A stretch of 64,000 bases of DNA, taken from the NCBI RefSeq assembly GCF_905372115.1, contig NZ_CAJPNR010000007.1, forward strand, positions 1 to 64,000, written 5' to 3'. The DNA is from an uncultured Streptococcus sp. (GTDB lineage: Bacteria; Bacillota; Bacilli; Lactobacillales; Streptococcaceae). Shown here piece after piece: positions 38,777 to 47,043 of this stretch (its first letter is position 1; every line of letters starts with the position of its first letter). The notes under the pieces were generated by a model that ran no database searches, was not told the origin of the DNA, and saw only the letters and a program-made list of their open reading frames with translations. The position numbers and the translations under genes are program-made.

Positions 38777-39913
38777 TTATTGTTTAACAAAAATTAGTGT
38801 TTGCTTACTAAAGGGCTGCAGTTTATTCTGAAGAGCTGCTCGAAACGCATCAGTCATAACCTCATAGACAATGATAATTTGGTCATAATGACGTTCAATA
38901 TCGTAAAGGAAAGTCATTCTATTAGTTTCGTAAGCACTGGCTAAAGCTAAGCCGTTATGGAAAAGATAATTGTCATCACTGGAGAGGGAAATAGGACTTC
39001 TTGTAGTGGAGCGAACCTCTGCGTCAAGTTCTTGGGCTAGTCTAATTGGTAACCACATGTTTTCCTCAGTTCCAATGACAGCTATTGTTTCTTCTTTAGA
39101 TTTCCGAGAGACTTGCGAAATCAATCGATTTAGAGCAGTTTCTTGGAAGACTAAAAACTCTTCTTTAGTGAGACCTGTTCGAGGATTGAGGTTGTCAGAT
39201 AAATGATAGTGAACGTCTGAAGTTAGTCTTGGTTTTTCCAGTGTTCTTTCTTTAAGCTCTATGAGAGGAGTATTATCTCTCATTTGACCACTGACTAGGT
39301 ATATTCTTTTGATTCCTTTTTCTTGAAAAAACTTACGATTCTTTGTATTTTGCCAGTTTAATATAGAAGCGGCAGCAAAAGAAATACCGTCTTTAATTTT
39401 TTGAAATTTCTCAATAAAGTTAACAATTGTATTTCCTGTTGTTATTTCATCTTCGATAAACAAAACAGTATCGTAGTCAGGAATATCTGATCGGTAATAT
39501 AATTTTTGTGTACTTGCATGTGAATGCTCTTCTTCGAAAGAGATATTTTGGATATCCGTATTAATGCTTTCTCGAGTAGTCTGTAAATAAAAGACAGTTT
39601 TCAAATCTTTATTTTCCAAGGCCATATGCATGATTGCCTGGGCGATTCCAGTAGCCGTCTCAGAAAAACCAACAACTAAAATACGCTTGTCAGAAGGAAT
39701 TTGTCTTTTTATTTCTTGATAGAGTTCGGAAAATAGCCGTAGCGTGTTATGGGCTTTAACAGGATAATGTTTAGCTTGATATTTATTAACAAATAAATAG
39801 TCTCGATTGGGATTATTTCTCCGTTTACAAATAGCAACCATATCATTGATATCGAAAGAACTCTTATTTTCTTCTATTTCAATGAAATCTTCTACTTTTA
39901 AAAGATAGGTCAT
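38777..39913 (-). CDS. Ter-module phosphoribosyltransferase (PRTase_2 with TRSP-type C-terminal domain)
   Basis: The 378-aa protein has a clear type I phosphoribosyltransferase core: RILVVGFSETATGIAQA early, and the PRPP-binding signature VLFIEDEITTGNTIVNFI near residue 155. The C-terminal third contains VSGQMRDNTPLIELKER and ATRSPISLSS-type segment (RSTTRSPISL), matching the TRSP domain found after these enzymes. It is first in its operon behind a strong promoter, with RBS GAAAGGA. It should join a base to PRPP or act in reverse; the base is unknown. Confidence 0.82.
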   Translation of the reverse strand: MTYLLKVEDFIEIEENKSSFDINDMVAICKRRNNPNRDYLFVNKYQAKHYPVKAHNTLRLFSELYQEIKRQIPSDKRILVVGFSETATGIAQAIMHMALENKDLKTVFYLQTTRESINTDIQNISFEEEHSHASTQKLYYRSDIPDYDTVLFIEDEITTGNTIVNFIEKFQKIKDGISFAAASILNWQNTKNRKFFQEKGIKRIYLVSGQMRDNTPLIELKERTLEKPRLTSDVHYHLSDNLNPRTGLTKEEFLVFQETALNRLISQVSRKSKEETIAVIGTEENMWLPIRLAQELDAEVRSTTRSPISLSSDDNYLFHNGLALASAYETNRMTFLYDIERHYDQIIIVYEVMTDAFRAALQNKLQPFSKQTLIFVKQ

Positions 39914-39960
39914 TACTTAATTCCTTTCAAAGTTTACGATTGATTAACCTTTATTGTCTT

Positions 39961-39989
39961 AGTATATCACTAATTAGCTCAACTGTCAC
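39961..39989 (-). promoter_or_regulatory. Promoter of the phosphoribosyltransferase operon
   Basis: On the minus strand GTGACA (39984-39989), 17 bp, and the extended -10 TGATATACT (TATACT at 39961-39966) give a strong promoter about 48 bp before the start codon. Confidence 0.7.
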
Positions 39990-40033
39990 TTTAATACTTC
40001 AAACAACTTACAACAATTTTATTGGAGCTATTA

Positions 40034-40042
40034 TGGTATAAT
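40034..40042 (+). promoter_or_regulatory. Extended -10 promoter of the HD hydrolase gene
   Basis: TGGTATAAT is a perfect extended -10 element, 28 nt before the ATG at 40070 and divergent from the Ter-module promoter. Confidence 0.6.
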
Positions 40043-40069
40043 AATAAAAACATTTCAAAGGAGTTCCAC

Positions 40070-40660
40070 ATGCTTGAACGTCTGCAACAGCAGCTGGCTT
40101 TTACCAATGAGCTGGAAAAATTGAAAGCCACTCATCGTAACAATCGTACCTTGGACGCCTATCGTTTTGAAAATTCTGCTGAGCATAGTTGGCAGGGGGC
40201 GCTCATGGCGCTAGTCTTTCGAGAATATATCCCCGAAGAGGTCAATCTGGAAAAGGTCATGTCTATGTTATTGATTCATGATTTAGGCGAAATATATGCT
40301 GGTGATACCTTTATCTTTGACGACGTGGGCAAGAGCGATTCTTACGATAGAGAGCTTGAGTCCTTGAAAATCAGTTTAGACAAGCTGCCATCAGATCAGC
40401 AGGATTCATTTTTAGAGCTTTGGCAGGAATTTGAAACCGGCATTAGCATAGAGGCTAAATATGCCCGAGTGTTGGATGCTCTGGTTCCCCTACTCAATCA
40501 CTTGGAAGTCGCTCAACCTCATGACAACCCTCATGGCCTGACCAAGTCGCAGGTCATCGCTAAGAAATCCTTTATCCAAGAAACCTCTGAAACTCTTTGG
40601 GAATTGGCTCAGGAAGTTATTAATCAAAGTGTTGCTAAGGGGCTTTACCTAGATGAGTGA
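40070..40660 (+). CDS. HD domain metal-dependent hydrolase, YfbR/5'-deoxynucleotidase-like
   Basis: The 196-aa protein has the HD signature: RFENSAEHSWQGALMA, the LLIHDLGEIYAGD pair, and a downstream Asp in YARVLDALVPLLNHL. This layout (HD_3 type) is shared with YfbR, which dephosphorylates deoxynucleoside monophosphates. AAAGGAG at 40057-40063 supports the ATG at 40070; a TTG at 40022 lies before the promoter -10 box and is rejected. It ends at a terminator before recJ. Confidence 0.85.
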   Translation: MLERLQQQLAFTNELEKLKATHRNNRTLDAYRFENSAEHSWQGALMALVFREYIPEEVNLEKVMSMLLIHDLGEIYAGDTFIFDDVGKSDSYDRELESLKISLDKLPSDQQDSFLELWQEFETGISIEAKYARVLDALVPLLNHLEVAQPHDNPHGLTKSQVIAKKSFIQETSETLWELAQEVINQSVAKGLYLDE

Positions 40661-40693
40661 GGCTGAGAGTTTTGCTCGAAGATAAGAAGTTTG

Positions 40694-40715
40694 AGACTGG
40701 TTGAACCAGTCTTTT
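40694..40715 (+). terminator. Terminator of the HD hydrolase gene
   Basis: An 8-bp perfect stem AGACTGGT / ACCAGTCT with loop TGA is followed by TTTTC. The recJ extended -10 (TGTTATAAT, 40718-40726) begins right after it. Confidence 0.75.
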
Positions 40716-40717
40716 CA

Positions 40718-40726
40718 TGTTATAAT
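40718..40726 (+). promoter_or_regulatory. Extended -10 promoter of recJ
   Basis: TGTTATAAT lies 39 nt before the preferred recJ start. No good -35 is visible at 17 bp. Confidence 0.55.
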
Positions 40727-40765
40727 ATTCAGACAAGATTGAACGGAGAAAGTGTTTCACTCATC

Positions 40766-42985
40766 ATGATTAGCTCAAAATATGACTGGCAGTTTGCCAC
40801 TAATTTTACAGACGAGAAATTTTTAAAAAAGGCTAAAAAAGCTGGATTGGAAGTCACAGCTGCCAGTCTTCTTTACCAAAGAGGTGTGCAGACTGAAGAG
40901 GCTTTACAGGAATTTTTGGAGCCTAGTTTAGACCAGCTTCACGACCCTTATGATCTGCATGATATGGAGCGGGCAGTGGAGCGAATTCGCTCAGCCATTG
41001 AGAATTACGAACAGATTTTGATCTATGGTGATTATGATGCTGATGGTATGACCTCGGCATCTATTGTCAAGGAAACCTTGGAGCAGCTGGGGGCTGAGTG
41101 TCAGGTTTATCTGCCAAATCGCTTTACGGACGGCTATGGTCCTAATAGCAGTGTTTACAAGTATTTTATTGAAAATCAAGATATCTCGCTCATTATTACA
41201 GTGGATAATGGAGTGGCGGGCCTTGAAGCTATCGAACTGGCCCAGTCTCTGGGCGTAGATGTCATCGTGACGGATCACCACTCTATGCCTGAGCAGCTGC
41301 CAAACGCCTATGCGATTGTCCATCCAGAGCATAGCGGAGCGGATTACCCTTTCAAGCATCTAGCTGGTTGTGGGGTGGCTTTTAAGCTGGCAACAGCCTT
41401 GCTGGAAGAAGTCCAAGTCGAACTTTTGGACTTAGTTGCCATCGGTACCATTGCCGACATGGTTAGTCTGACGGGGGAAAACCGGATTTTGGTCAAATAC
41501 GGCCTTTCTGTTCTCAAAAACACCCAGCGAGTAGGACTTCAGGAACTTTTCAAAATCGCAGGAATTCAGCCTGATGAACTGGATGAAGAAACAGTTGGCT
41601 TCCAGCTTGCTCCTCGACTCAATGCACTGGGACGGCTGGATGATCCAAATCCAGCGGTTGAGCTTTTAACAGGCTTTGACGACGAAGAAGCTCGTGATAT
41701 TGCGCTTATGATCAACCAAAAAAATGACGAGCGCAAGGAAATCGTCCAGCAGATTTATGAAGAAGCACAAACCATGCTGGATCCTAAGAGACCAGTGCAG
41801 GTGTTGGCCAAGGAAGGCTGGAATCCTGGTGTACTAGGAATTGTCGCAGGGCGCTTGCTGGAAGAGCTGCACCAGCCAGTCATAGTGCTTAATATTGAGG
41901 ATGGCATCGCGAAGGGCAGCGCCCGCAGTATTGAAGCGGTCAATATATTTGAGGCTTTGGACAGTCACCGTGACCTCTTTGTTGCCTTTGGTGGTCATGC
42001 TGGAGCAGCTGGGATGACTCTCGAAGCAGATAAGCTGGCGGAGCTTGCTGACATCTTAACAGCTTACATCTTAGACAATGATTTGGATTTGACTGGCAAA
42101 ACAGCCCTGTACATAGACGAGGAACTGCATCTGCCAGAACTGACCCTTGACACACTCAAAAGTTTTGAGAGACTGGCTCCTTTTGGTATGGATAATAAGA
42201 AGCCGCTTTTTTACCTCAAGGACTTTAAAGTGGACAATGCTCGGACTATGGGGGCTGGCAATAGCCATCTCAAGCTGAAAATTTCCCAACAAGATGCATC
42301 TTTTGAAGTAGTAGCTTTTGGGCAAGGAAGCCTGGCGACAGAGTTTGCCCAGACCAAGAACCTGGAGCTGGCCGTCAGCCTCTCTGTCAATAAATGGAAT
42401 GGACAGACCAGTCTTCAGCTCATGCTGGTAGATGCGCGTGTTGACGGAGTTCAGCTTTTCAATATCCGCAGCAAAAATGCGACGCTGCCTGACAAGGTTC
42501 CTGTCTTGCGTTTCACAGAGGAGTTTCCAGATTTGACAAATAGCAGAGCAGTTGTGGTTTATGACCTTCCCGATGATTTGCAGGACTTGAAGAAGATTCT
42601 TCAGTCTCAGGATTTTGAAGCGATTTACTTTAAGAATGAGATTGCCAAGCCATACTATCTGACAGGTTACGGTTCCCGTGAGCAGTTTGCTAAACTCTAC
42701 AAGACTATCTATCAGTTCCCCGAGTTTGATGTTCGCTATAAACTCAAGGATCTAGCAGCTTATCTGAAAATAGACCCTATTCTCTTGGTCAAAATGATTC
42801 AGATTTTTGAAGAGCTGGGCTTTGTCAGCATTACCGAAGGCGTCATGAAGGTCAATAAAGAAGCAGAAAAGAAAGAAATTGACAGCAGTCGTATTTATCA
42901 AGATCTCAAGCGCCTGGTCAAGGAACAAGAACTCATGGCTCTGGGCACCGTGCAGGGGATTTATGATTATTTGATGGAGAGATGA
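40766..42985 (+). CDS. recJ: Single-stranded-DNA-specific exonuclease RecJ
   Basis: RecJ degrades 5' single strands in recombination and base excision repair. The 739-aa protein has DHH phosphoesterase motifs: IYGDYDADGMTS, VTDHHSMPE with the DHH triad, the AIVHPEHSGADYPF block, and the DHHA1 segment VAFGGHAGAAGMTLE. About 150 extra C-terminal residues beyond the core include a helix-turn-helix-like stretch, as in other Gram-positive RecJ. I chose the ATG at 40766; the nearest GGAG (40745-40748) is 17 nt away, so initiation may be weak. Upstream in-frame TTG codons have no ribosome site. Confidence 0.95.
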   Translation: MISSKYDWQFATNFTDEKFLKKAKKAGLEVTAASLLYQRGVQTEEALQEFLEPSLDQLHDPYDLHDMERAVERIRSAIENYEQILIYGDYDADGMTSASIVKETLEQLGAECQVYLPNRFTDGYGPNSSVYKYFIENQDISLIITVDNGVAGLEAIELAQSLGVDVIVTDHHSMPEQLPNAYAIVHPEHSGADYPFKHLAGCGVAFKLATALLEEVQVELLDLVAIGTIADMVSLTGENRILVKYGLSVLKNTQRVGLQELFKIAGIQPDELDEETVGFQLAPRLNALGRLDDPNPAVELLTGFDDEEARDIALMINQKNDERKEIVQQIYEEAQTMLDPKRPVQVLAKEGWNPGVLGIVAGRLLEELHQPVIVLNIEDGIAKGSARSIEAVNIFEALDSHRDLFVAFGGHAGAAGMTLEADKLAELADILTAYILDNDLDLTGKTALYIDEELHLPELTLDTLKSFERLAPFGMDNKKPLFYLKDFKVDNARTMGAGNSHLKLKISQQDASFEVVAFGQGSLATEFAQTKNLELAVSLSVNKWNGQTSLQLMLVDARVDGVQLFNIRSKNATLPDKVPVLRFTEEFPDLTNSRAVVVYDLPDDLQDLKKILQSQDFEAIYFKNEIAKPYYLTGYGSREQFAKLYKTIYQFPEFDVRYKLKDLAAYLKIDPILLVKMIQIFEELGFVSITEGVMKVNKEAEKKEIDSSRIYQDLKRLVKEQELMALGTVQGIYDYLMER

Positions 42986-43031
42986 GAGGATACCAGACTA
43001 AGCCAAAGCCTTGCAAAGGAGAACATTTTAG

Positions 43032-43559
43032 ATGAATGAAATTATCCTGAGCTTTAAACCAGAATTTTTTAAAGCTTTGCTAACAGGAAAAAAGCATTTT
43101 GAATATCGTTCAAGGATTCCTGAAAAAGAAACGGTAGCTTATTTATATCTTTCTTCACCCGCTAAGATGATTGTAGGTAAAATGGTTTTAGGTCAGCGTA
43201 ATAATATCCAAGACTTTTTAGAAAATTCAGATTTAGCAAATAGTAGTCGTTCATATTTGGAAAACCATTTGCAAGAAGGTGCTAAGTATTTTTCTCCAAT
43301 TTACTCCCTATCTCTTCTTGACTCACCTATATCATTAAAACAAGCTAAAGAATTATCGCCGAGATTTAACGCTCCTCAGGGGTATAGCTATGTGACAAAT
43401 TATAAAGAATTGCATAATTTTCTTGAAAACTCTGTATTTTCAACATTTGAGATTAATCCATCTAATGGTTTGGACTTATTAGGTTTATTTACGAAGGATA
43501 TTGTAAAAAATTATGAACAAGAAATAGCAACACCTCTTTATTTAGAGCTATACATCTGA
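43032..43559 (+). CDS. ASCH/PUA-like domain protein
   Basis: The 175-aa protein begins IILSFKPEFFKALLTGKKHFEYRSRIP, the start of ASCH-type PUA folds, which bind RNA or modified bases. The rest (LYLSSPAKMIVGKMVLG, then RFNAPQGYSYV) fits a divergent member. No ASCH function is proven for it. It is clearly more AT-rich than recJ and apt, suggesting gain by transfer. The RBS AAAGGAG lies 10 nt or so before the ATG. Alternatives include an EVE-like or uncharacterised PUA protein. Confidence 0.65.
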   Translation: MNEIILSFKPEFFKALLTGKKHFEYRSRIPEKETVAYLYLSSPAKMIVGKMVLGQRNNIQDFLENSDLANSSRSYLENHLQEGAKYFSPIYSLSLLDSPISLKQAKELSPRFNAPQGYSYVTNYKELHNFLENSVFSTFEINPSNGLDLLGLFTKDIVKNYEQEIATPLYLELYI

Positions 43560-43585
43560 TTTTGACTTGCCTAGAAAAAACGATT

Positions 43586-43645
43586 TTAAAGATTAACCAA
43601 CTCAATCCCAGCCTCAATAAAGTGGTCTATAAATGACTCAGGCAT
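43586..43645 (-). pseudogene. Possible gene remnant, 19 codons
   Basis: A short minus-strand frame reads MPESFIDHFIEAGIELVNL and stops. The composition looks like protein rather than random AT-rich DNA, but there is no ribosome site. It may be the tail of a lost gene. Confidence 0.2.
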
Positions 43646-43692
43646 GATTTTTCAGATTAAATAATAGATACCAATAAAAAGTAAGTTTTCTG

Positions 43693-43721
43693 TTACCATT
43701 TGGATGAAAAAGTGATATAAT
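43693..43721 (+). promoter_or_regulatory. Promoter of apt
   Basis: TTACCA at 43693-43698, 17 bp, and extended -10 TGATATAAT (TATAAT 43716-43721) precede the apt start by 35 nt. Confidence 0.7.
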
Positions 43722-43756
43722 AGAGAGTAAAAAATTTTTTTGAAAGAAAGTATATC

Positions 43757-44269
43757 ATGAATTTAAAAGACTATATTGCAACAATTGAAAATTATCCTAA
43801 GGAAGGCGTGACATTCCGCGATATCAGCCCACTGATGGCAAACGGAAATGCGTACAGTTACGCTGTTCGTGAGATTGTTCAGTATGCGACAGACAAGAAG
43901 ATTGACATGATTGTTGGACCGGAAGCTCGTGGCTTTATCGTAGGCTGTCCAGTTGCCTTTGAGTTAGGAATCGGCTTTGCTCCAGTCCGCAAGCCTGGTA
44001 AGCTTCCTCGTGAGGTTATCTCAGCTGACTATGAAAAAGAGTACGGTGTTGATACCCTAACCATGCATGCGGATGCTATCAAGCCAGGTCAGCGTGTTCT
44101 GATTGTCGATGATCTCCTTGCGACTGGTGGAACAGTGAAGGCAACGATTGAGATGATTGAGCGTCTTGGCGGTGTAGTAGCTGGCTGTGCCTTCCTTATT
44201 GAGTTGGATGAGCTCAAGGGTCGCGAAGTTATCGGCGATTACGACTATAAGGTTCTGATGCACTATTAA
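43757..44269 (+). CDS. apt: Adenine phosphoribosyltransferase
   Basis: Apt salvages adenine to AMP with PRPP. The 170-aa protein shows [31 protein letters not shown], the loop [13 protein letters not shown], and the PRPP signature [20 protein letters not shown]. Length is standard. RBS GAAAGAAAG. Confidence 0.97.
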   Translation: MNLKDYIATIENYPKEGVTFRDISPLMANGNAYSYAVREIVQYATDKKIDMIVGPEARGFIVGCPVAFELGIGFAPVRKPGKLPREVISADYEKEYGVDTLTMHADAIKPGQRVLIVDDLLATGGTVKATIEMIERLGGVVAGCAFLIELDELKGREVIGDYDYKVLMHY

Positions 44270-44305
44270 TACATAGTTTCTAGCTATATCTAGTTAGAGA
44301 AAAAG

Positions 44306-44322
44306 TATAATTGAAAACTATA
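44306..44322 (+). promoter_or_regulatory. Met-box-like operator upstream of metA
   Basis: TATAATTGAAAACTATA matches the streptococcal Met-box TATAGTTTNAAACTATA at all but two defined positions. That motif is the predicted site of MtaR/MetR-type LysR regulators of methionine genes. It covers the -35 box of the metA promoter. Binding is inferred. Confidence 0.55.
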
Positions 44323-44339
44323 TCTCCTTTCAGTATAAT
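44311..44339 (+). promoter_or_regulatory. Promoter of metA
   Basis: TTGAAA at 44311-44316 and TATAAT at 44334-44339 are 17 bp apart, near consensus. A hairpin in the leader at 44366-44390 (AGGCTGGAAA / TTTCCAAGCCT) has a weak T run and could be an attenuator or the end of the apt transcript. Confidence 0.75.
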
Positions 44340-44416
44340 GAAAGTACATTCTATAAACAAAGAATAGGCTGGAAAAGTATTTCCAAGCCTTTCTAACGAT
44401 TGAAGGAGATATTTTC

Positions 44417-45358
44417 ATGCCAATTAAGATTGATAAGAAACTGCCAGCTGTTGACATTTTAAGTTCTGAGAATATCTTTGTCATGGATGACGACAGGGCG
44501 GACCATCAGGATATCCGCCCTCTGAATATTCTGGTACTCAATCTCATGCCCCAGAAAATGGTGACGGAAACTCAGATACTGCGCCACTTGGCTAATACTC
44601 CGCTGCAGTTGACTATTGACTTCCTCTACATGAGCTCTCATCAGTCTAAAACGACACGTGCAGAGCATATGGAGACTTTTTATAAGACTTTTGATGAGGT
44701 TAAAAATCGCTATTTTGATGGCTTGATTATCACTGGTGCACCGGTAGAGCATCTGCCTTTTGAAGCGGTGGACTACTGGGAAGAGTTCCAGCAGGTGATT
44801 GAATGGTCCAAGACCCATGTCTTTTCGACTCTGCATATCTGTTGGGGAGCTCAGGCTGGACTTTATGCTCGCTACGGCGTGGACAAGCAGCAGATGACGC
44901 GCAAATTATCGGGTGTCTATAGCCAGTCAGCTGACAGCAGTAATCTACTTTTCCGTGGCTTTGACGATGAGTTTTATACGCCGCATTCCCGTCATACCGA
45001 AGTTCTAAAGGAAGATATTGTCAATCTGACTAATCTGGAAATTCTCTCATTTGGAGAGGATACGGGCCTCTCTGTATTGGCTAGCCGGGACTTGCGAGAG
45101 GTGTATAGTTTCGGTCACATGGAATACGACCGCGATACTTTATCTAAGGAATATTTCCGCGATTTGAAGGCAGGGAAGAATCCACATATTCCAGAGAATT
45201 ATTTCAAAAACGATGATGTCCATGCGACGCCGGCCTTGCGTTGGAGTTCGGCCGCAGCACTCTTTTTCAGCAATTGGGTCAATTATGCTGTCTATCAGGA
45301 GACGCCTTTCGACTGGGAGAGTCCTGAAAATGATGTATCGTTTTTTGCTTATCTATAA
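44417..45358 (+). CDS. metA: Homoserine O-acyltransferase, MetA family
   Basis: MetA activates homoserine for methionine synthesis; in Gram-positives the MetA-fold enzyme usually uses acetyl-CoA. The 313-aa protein shows [18 protein letters not shown], the catalytic Cys in [13 protein letters not shown], the His in [11 protein letters not shown] and the active-site Glu region. RBS GAAGGAG. Regulation by a Met-box is likely. Acyl donor is not determined here. Confidence 0.93.
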   Translation: MPIKIDKKLPAVDILSSENIFVMDDDRADHQDIRPLNILVLNLMPQKMVTETQILRHLANTPLQLTIDFLYMSSHQSKTTRAEHMETFYKTFDEVKNRYFDGLIITGAPVEHLPFEAVDYWEEFQQVIEWSKTHVFSTLHICWGAQAGLYARYGVDKQQMTRKLSGVYSQSADSSNLLFRGFDDEFYTPHSRHTEVLKEDIVNLTNLEILSFGEDTGLSVLASRDLREVYSFGHMEYDRDTLSKEYFRDLKAGKNPHIPENYFKNDDVHATPALRWSSAAALFFSNWVNYAVYQETPFDWESPENDVSFFAYL

Positions 45359-45366
45359 GAGGTGAC

Positions 45367-46047
45367 ATGACTTATTTATCAGCTTTTAAATCGGGCAATC
45401 TAGTAATCCCGAGTGCCCTTCTTTTACATTTTAAGGACATCTTTGATTCCAGCGATGATTTTTTGGTCTGGCAGTTTTTCTATCTGCAAAATACGACTTC
45501 TCTGGAAGAGCTGGCGCCTAGTCAGATTGCGGAGCATATTGGTAAGACCCTGTCAGAAGTCAATCGCTCTATGTCCCATCTGACGGAGAAAGGTCTCTTG
45601 CAGTATAAGACCATTGAGCTGAATGGAGAGACAGAGGTTATCTTTGATGCTTCACCGGCTTTAGAAAAGCTGGATGAACTGCTGACAGCTAAAAGCGGTC
45701 CGCAGACTGTGGCAAAGGCGCCACAGAATGTTTTGAAAGACTTGGTGGAGACCTTCCAGCAGGAGCTGGGCCGTCTCTTGACACCCTTTGAAATTGAGGA
45801 TTTGACCAAGACTGTCCAAGATGATAAAACCAATCCTGACTTGGTCAAGGCTGCCCTTCGTGAGGCTGTGTTTAATGGCAAGGCCAACTGGAAGTATATT
45901 CAGGCCATCTTGCGCAATTGGCGCAAGGAAGGCATCACAACACTTGCTCAAGTAGAAGCTAAGAGGGAAGAGCGTGAAGCAGCTAACCCTCAAAATGTGA
46001 CAGTTTCTGATGATTTCCTCAATGCCATGAATTTGTGGAAGGACTGA
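45367..46047 (+). CDS. dnaD: DnaD-like replication initiation protein
   Basis: The 226-aa protein has an N-terminal winged helix (PSQIAEHIGKTLSEVNRSMSHLTEKGLLQYK) and a C-terminal DnaD/DnaB2 domain ending with the YIQAILRNWRKEGITT motif needed for DNA binding. It takes part in loading the replicative helicase with DnaA, DnaB and DnaI. It starts 8 nt after metA, so it may be partly expressed from the metA promoter. Confidence 0.9.
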   Translation: MTYLSAFKSGNLVIPSALLLHFKDIFDSSDDFLVWQFFYLQNTTSLEELAPSQIAEHIGKTLSEVNRSMSHLTEKGLLQYKTIELNGETEVIFDASPALEKLDELLTAKSGPQTVAKAPQNVLKDLVETFQQELGRLLTPFEIEDLTKTVQDDKTNPDLVKAALREAVFNGKANWKYIQAILRNWRKEGITTLAQVEAKREEREAANPQNVTVSDDFLNAMNLWKD

Positions 46048-46065
46048 CTTTATTAGATTTATGGT

Positions 46066-46097
46066 GGCCTGTTAGATATGACAGGCCCTTGGTTTTA
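46066..46097 (+). terminator. Probable terminator after dnaD
   Basis: A 7-bp stem GGCCTGT / ACAGGCC is followed by CTTGGTTTTAT. The T run is interrupted, so efficiency is uncertain. Confidence 0.5.
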
Positions 46098-46114
46098 TAA
46101 AAAAGGAGAAAAGT

Positions 46115-46903
46115 ATGACCTATCAATTACCAAAAGTCTGGTCCGCTGCGGACAGCGACCAAGGAAAATTTTCAGGTATCAATCAGCCTACTGCAGGCGC
46201 GCGCTTTGAGCAGAAGCTTCCTGTCGGTAAAGAGCCTTTTCAGCTTTATTCGCTTGGAACTCCAAATGGCGTTAAGGTGACCATTATGCTGGAGGAACTA
46301 CTGGCAGCGGGTGTGACGGAGGCTGCCTATGACCTCTATAAGATCAGCATTATGGATGGCGACCAGTTTGGCTCAGATTTTGTGAAAATCAATCCCAACT
46401 CTAAGATTCCGGCCTTGTTAGATCAGTCAGCTGATAAGCCGATTCGTGTCTTCGAGTCAGCCAATATCCTGCTCTATCTGGCAGAGAAGTTTGGAAAGCT
46501 GATTCCGTCAGATTTGTCCGGTCGAACTGAGGTGCTCAACTGGCTCTTCTGGCAGACAGGAGCGGCTCCTTTCTTGGGAGGCGGATTTGGTCATTTCTTT
46601 AACTATGCTCCAGAAAAGTTAGAATATCCTATCAACCGCTTTACAATGGAAGCCAAGCGACAGCTGGATTTATTGGACAAAGAATTAGCCAAGAAAGCTT
46701 ATATCGCTGGAGATAACTACAGTATTGCTGATATTGCTATCTGGTCTTGGTATGGGCAGTTGGTACAGGATAAGCTCTATCCAGGCGCAGCTGAGTTCTT
46801 GGATGCTGCATCCTACAAACACCTATCTGCTTGGGCGGAGAAGATTGCAGCTCGTCCGGCAGTCCAGCGTGGTTTAGCTGCCGAGTATCAGGAAATCAAA
46901 TAA
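46115..46903 (+). CDS. Glutathione S-transferase family protein, YghU-like
   Basis: The 262-aa protein has an extended N terminus (LPKVWSAADSD...FSGINQPTAG), a thioredoxin-fold domain with the TPNGVKVTIMLEEL motif and NPNSKIPALLD, and an all-alpha domain with FGHFFNYAPEK and YSIADIAIWSW. This pattern is that of YghU/Nu-class disulfide-bond reductases that act with glutathione. RBS AAAAGGAG. Confidence 0.9.
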   Translation: MTYQLPKVWSAADSDQGKFSGINQPTAGARFEQKLPVGKEPFQLYSLGTPNGVKVTIMLEELLAAGVTEAAYDLYKISIMDGDQFGSDFVKINPNSKIPALLDQSADKPIRVFESANILLYLAEKFGKLIPSDLSGRTEVLNWLFWQTGAAPFLGGGFGHFFNYAPEKLEYPINRFTMEAKRQLDLLDKELAKKAYIAGDNYSIADIAIWSWYGQLVQDKLYPGAAEFLDAASYKHLSAWAEKIAARPAVQRGLAAEYQEIK

Positions 46904-46944
46904 AAAAGCGATGGGTAGAACACCCCATCATTAAGTGGCGAGAC

Positions 46945-46973
46945 AAAATCAGTTTATCAACAGACTGATTTTT
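46945..46973 (+). terminator. Terminator after the GST-like gene
   Basis: AAATCAGT at 46946-46953 pairs with ACTGATTT at 46964-46971, followed by T residues. Confidence 0.75.
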
Positions 46974-47043
46974 CCTCCGCTGCTTTTTTTATACCCTTAA
47001 AAATGATATACTGAGTAGAAGAATGTTTAGAAAAGAGTAAGCA

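Noticed and set aside
27550..40020. Ter cluster as a prophage, integrative element or transposon
   Set aside because: No integrase, transposase, tRNA gene or direct terminal repeats are visible at either border. AT-rich composition alone supports only possible past transfer.
44366..44390. SAM or T-box riboswitch before metA
   Set aside because: The leader is only about 70 nt with one hairpin; no T-box sequence or S-box core is present.
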